The notes under the pieces: generated by a model
The model's input: only the letters and a program-made list of their open reading frames with translations
Databases searched by the model: none
What the model was told of the DNA's origin: nothing
Assembly (NCBI GenBank): GCA_002429965.1
Contig: DJBG01000164.1
Coordinates: 37,378-43,239, forward strand
Length of the DNA: 5,862 nt
Source of the DNA: Hungatella sp. UBA5982
GTDB taxonomy: Bacteria; Bacillota; Clostridia; Lachnospirales; Lachnospiraceae
Reading direction: 5' to 3'
Shown: in pieces, positions 4,798 to 5,862 of the stretch
Numbering within the stretch: position 1 is the first letter of the stretch
How the letters are laid out: each line of letters begins with the position of its first letter
Program-made: the position numbers and the translations under genes

Positions 4798-5862
4798 TTA
4801 AAGACGATTTACCGCATCCTCCAGCTGTTTCATGGCTTTTTCCAGCACGCTTCTCGGACATGCTGCATTCAATCTCATATAACCGGAAAGGCTCCGGCCA
4901 AAGGTATAGCCTTCATTTAATCCCAATTTTGCATCTTCAATCATAAACTTTCTTAATCTTTCATTATTCATTCCCAATTCCCGGCAATCCAGCCATACCA
5001 GATAAGTAGCATCCGGTATATTGGGTTTAATTTTAGGAATGTACTTCTCACAATAATCTTTGATAAACTCAAAGTTTTCAGTGAGATATGGAAGCAATTG
5101 CTCCAACCACTCTTCCCCCTCGTTAAACGCCGCTTCCATGGCTACGGAGCTGAATGCATTATTCCTGTGAATGTCTAAATTCATCCAGAACTTATCAAAA
5201 GCCGCCTTCATCTCCAGGTTCGGGAAAACATTCGTTGATGCCTGCAATCCTGCAAGATTAAATGTCTTAGTACCAGAAATACAGCTTATGACATGATCTT
5301 TTGCCGTTTCTGATATCATAGCGGTTGGAATATGTTTCTTGCCATGAAACACCAGATCAGAGTGTATTTCGTCAGAAACCATCAGTACGTCATTGGCATG
5401 ACAAATCTCAAACATCTTCTGCAGCTGCTCTTCCGTCCAGACGATCCCAAGAGGATTATGGGGGCTGCACAAAAGAAAGATTTTCACATTCGGATCTTTT
5501 GCTTTCTCCTCAAAATCTGCAAAATCAATTGTCCATTTTCCATCCTGTTCAACCAGTTGGTTTTCAACTACGTTTCTTTCCCATGCCTCCGTAATATCGT
5601 AGAATTCAGAATACACGGGAGTCTGAATCATAATAGAATCCCCTTTCCTGGTAAACACCTTGACCATTGCAGACATTGCAGGTACGACTCCCAGGCTCCA
5701 GCTTACTTTTTCCTTGTCAATCTTCCAGCCATGCCTGCGGGACTGCCAGCCAAGTATTGCATCAAAATAGGAGTCAGGCCGATAGGTATATCCCCAGATC
5801 CCTTCCATTGCTTTTTCCACACATGCATCAATGATTGGCTGTGCCGTTTGAAAATCCATATC
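4798..5862 (-). CDS. malY: MalY/PatB-type PLP C-S beta-lyase (N-terminus cut by right edge)
   Basis: The frame runs from the window edge to TAA at 4798. The first visible codons read DMDF, part of the family motif ADMDF, so the ATG at 5859 is internal and roughly 30-35 N-terminal residues are missing. Numbering from that Met, the aminotransferase fold-type-I motifs are in order: SLGVVPAM (55-62), SPHNPLG (132-138), SDEIHSDL (162-169) with the PLP-pyridine Asp163, SGTKTFNLAGLQ (195-206) with the Schiff-base Lys198, and YMRLNAACPR (327-336) with the carboxylate-binding Arg329. Relatives cleave cystathionine, cysteine, cystine or S-conjugates to a thiol or sulfide, pyruvate and ammonia in the cytosol. 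True aminotransferase activity is less likely, given the MalY/PatB-specific ADMDF, GVVPA and KTFN-AGLQ motifs. It appears to be the first visible gene of an operon with the symporter and glutaredoxin-like genes. The operon promoter lies outside the window. Confidence 0.87.
   Translation of the reverse strand, partial: DMDFQTAQPIIDACVEKAMEGIWGYTYRPDSYFDAILGWQSRRHGWKIDKEKVSWSLGVVPAMSAMVKVFTRKGDSIMIQTPVYSEFYDITEAWERNVVENQLVEQDGKWTIDFADFEEKAKDPNVKIFLLCSPHNPLGIVWTEEQLQKMFEICHANDVLMVSDEIHSDLVFHGKKHIPTAMISETAKDHVISCISGTKTFNLAGLQASTNVFPNLEMKAAFDKFWMNLDIHRNNAFSSVAMEAAFNEGEEWLEQLLPYLTENFEFIKDYCEKYIPKIKPNIPDATYLVWLDCRELGMNNERLRKFMIEDAKLGLNEGYTFGRSLSGYMRLNAACPRSVLEKAMKQLEDAVNRL

Overview
The window reads as part of a chromosome from a low-to-mid GC Firmicute, most likely a Clostridia/Lachnospiraceae-type anaerobe. 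The reasons are strong AGGAGG-type ribosome sites, A/T-rich intergenic spaces, an oxygen-sensitive Fe-S cysteine desulfidase and the protein similarities. The species cannot be named from this sequence. Every gene I can support lies on the minus strand, so the biological order runs from high to low coordinates. Open frames on the plus strand are shadows.

From right to left there are six genes. (1) A MalY/PatB-type PLP C-S lyase (4798-5862) runs off the right edge and lacks its N-terminus. (2) A DAACS-family Na+-coupled symporter (3461-4735) has binding-site residues that look suited to a neutral amino acid rather than a dicarboxylate. (3) A small monothiol glutaredoxin-like protein (3185-3442) follows. 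(4) A CyuA/YhaM-type [4Fe-4S] L-cysteine desulfidase (1712-3022) comes next. (5) A D-cysteine desulfhydrase (DcyD, 520-1548) follows it. (6) The N-terminal third of sigma-54, rpoN (1-402), runs off the left edge.

Genes 1-3 look like one transcription unit, with gaps of 62 and 21 bases and no terminator between them. A strong hairpin at 3110-3153 ends this unit. cyuA and dcyD each have an upstream gap of about 160 bases. Both gaps carry a copy of the same 41-base imperfect repeat (35/41 identical), in the same orientation and directly upstream of a -10-like box. This suggests a shared operator or promoter module, or a dispersed genomic repeat that brings a promoter. dcyD ends in a clear intrinsic terminator (461-491), and rpoN then starts from its own extended -10 promoter.

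Taken together, genes 1-5 read as a cysteine/cystine uptake and degradation locus. The symporter would import the amino acid. Three mechanistically unrelated lyases (PLP fold I, PLP fold II and Fe-S) would release sulfide, ammonia and pyruvate from L-cysteine or related thioethers and from D-cysteine. The glutaredoxin-like protein may help with thiol handling or cluster maintenance. Each enzyme family is known. The less familiar points are the combination, the shared intergenic repeat, the altered transporter binding site and the adjacency to rpoN. I found no defence system, CRISPR array, insertion sequence, tRNA or rRNA. No gene-free stretch exceeds 300 bases.
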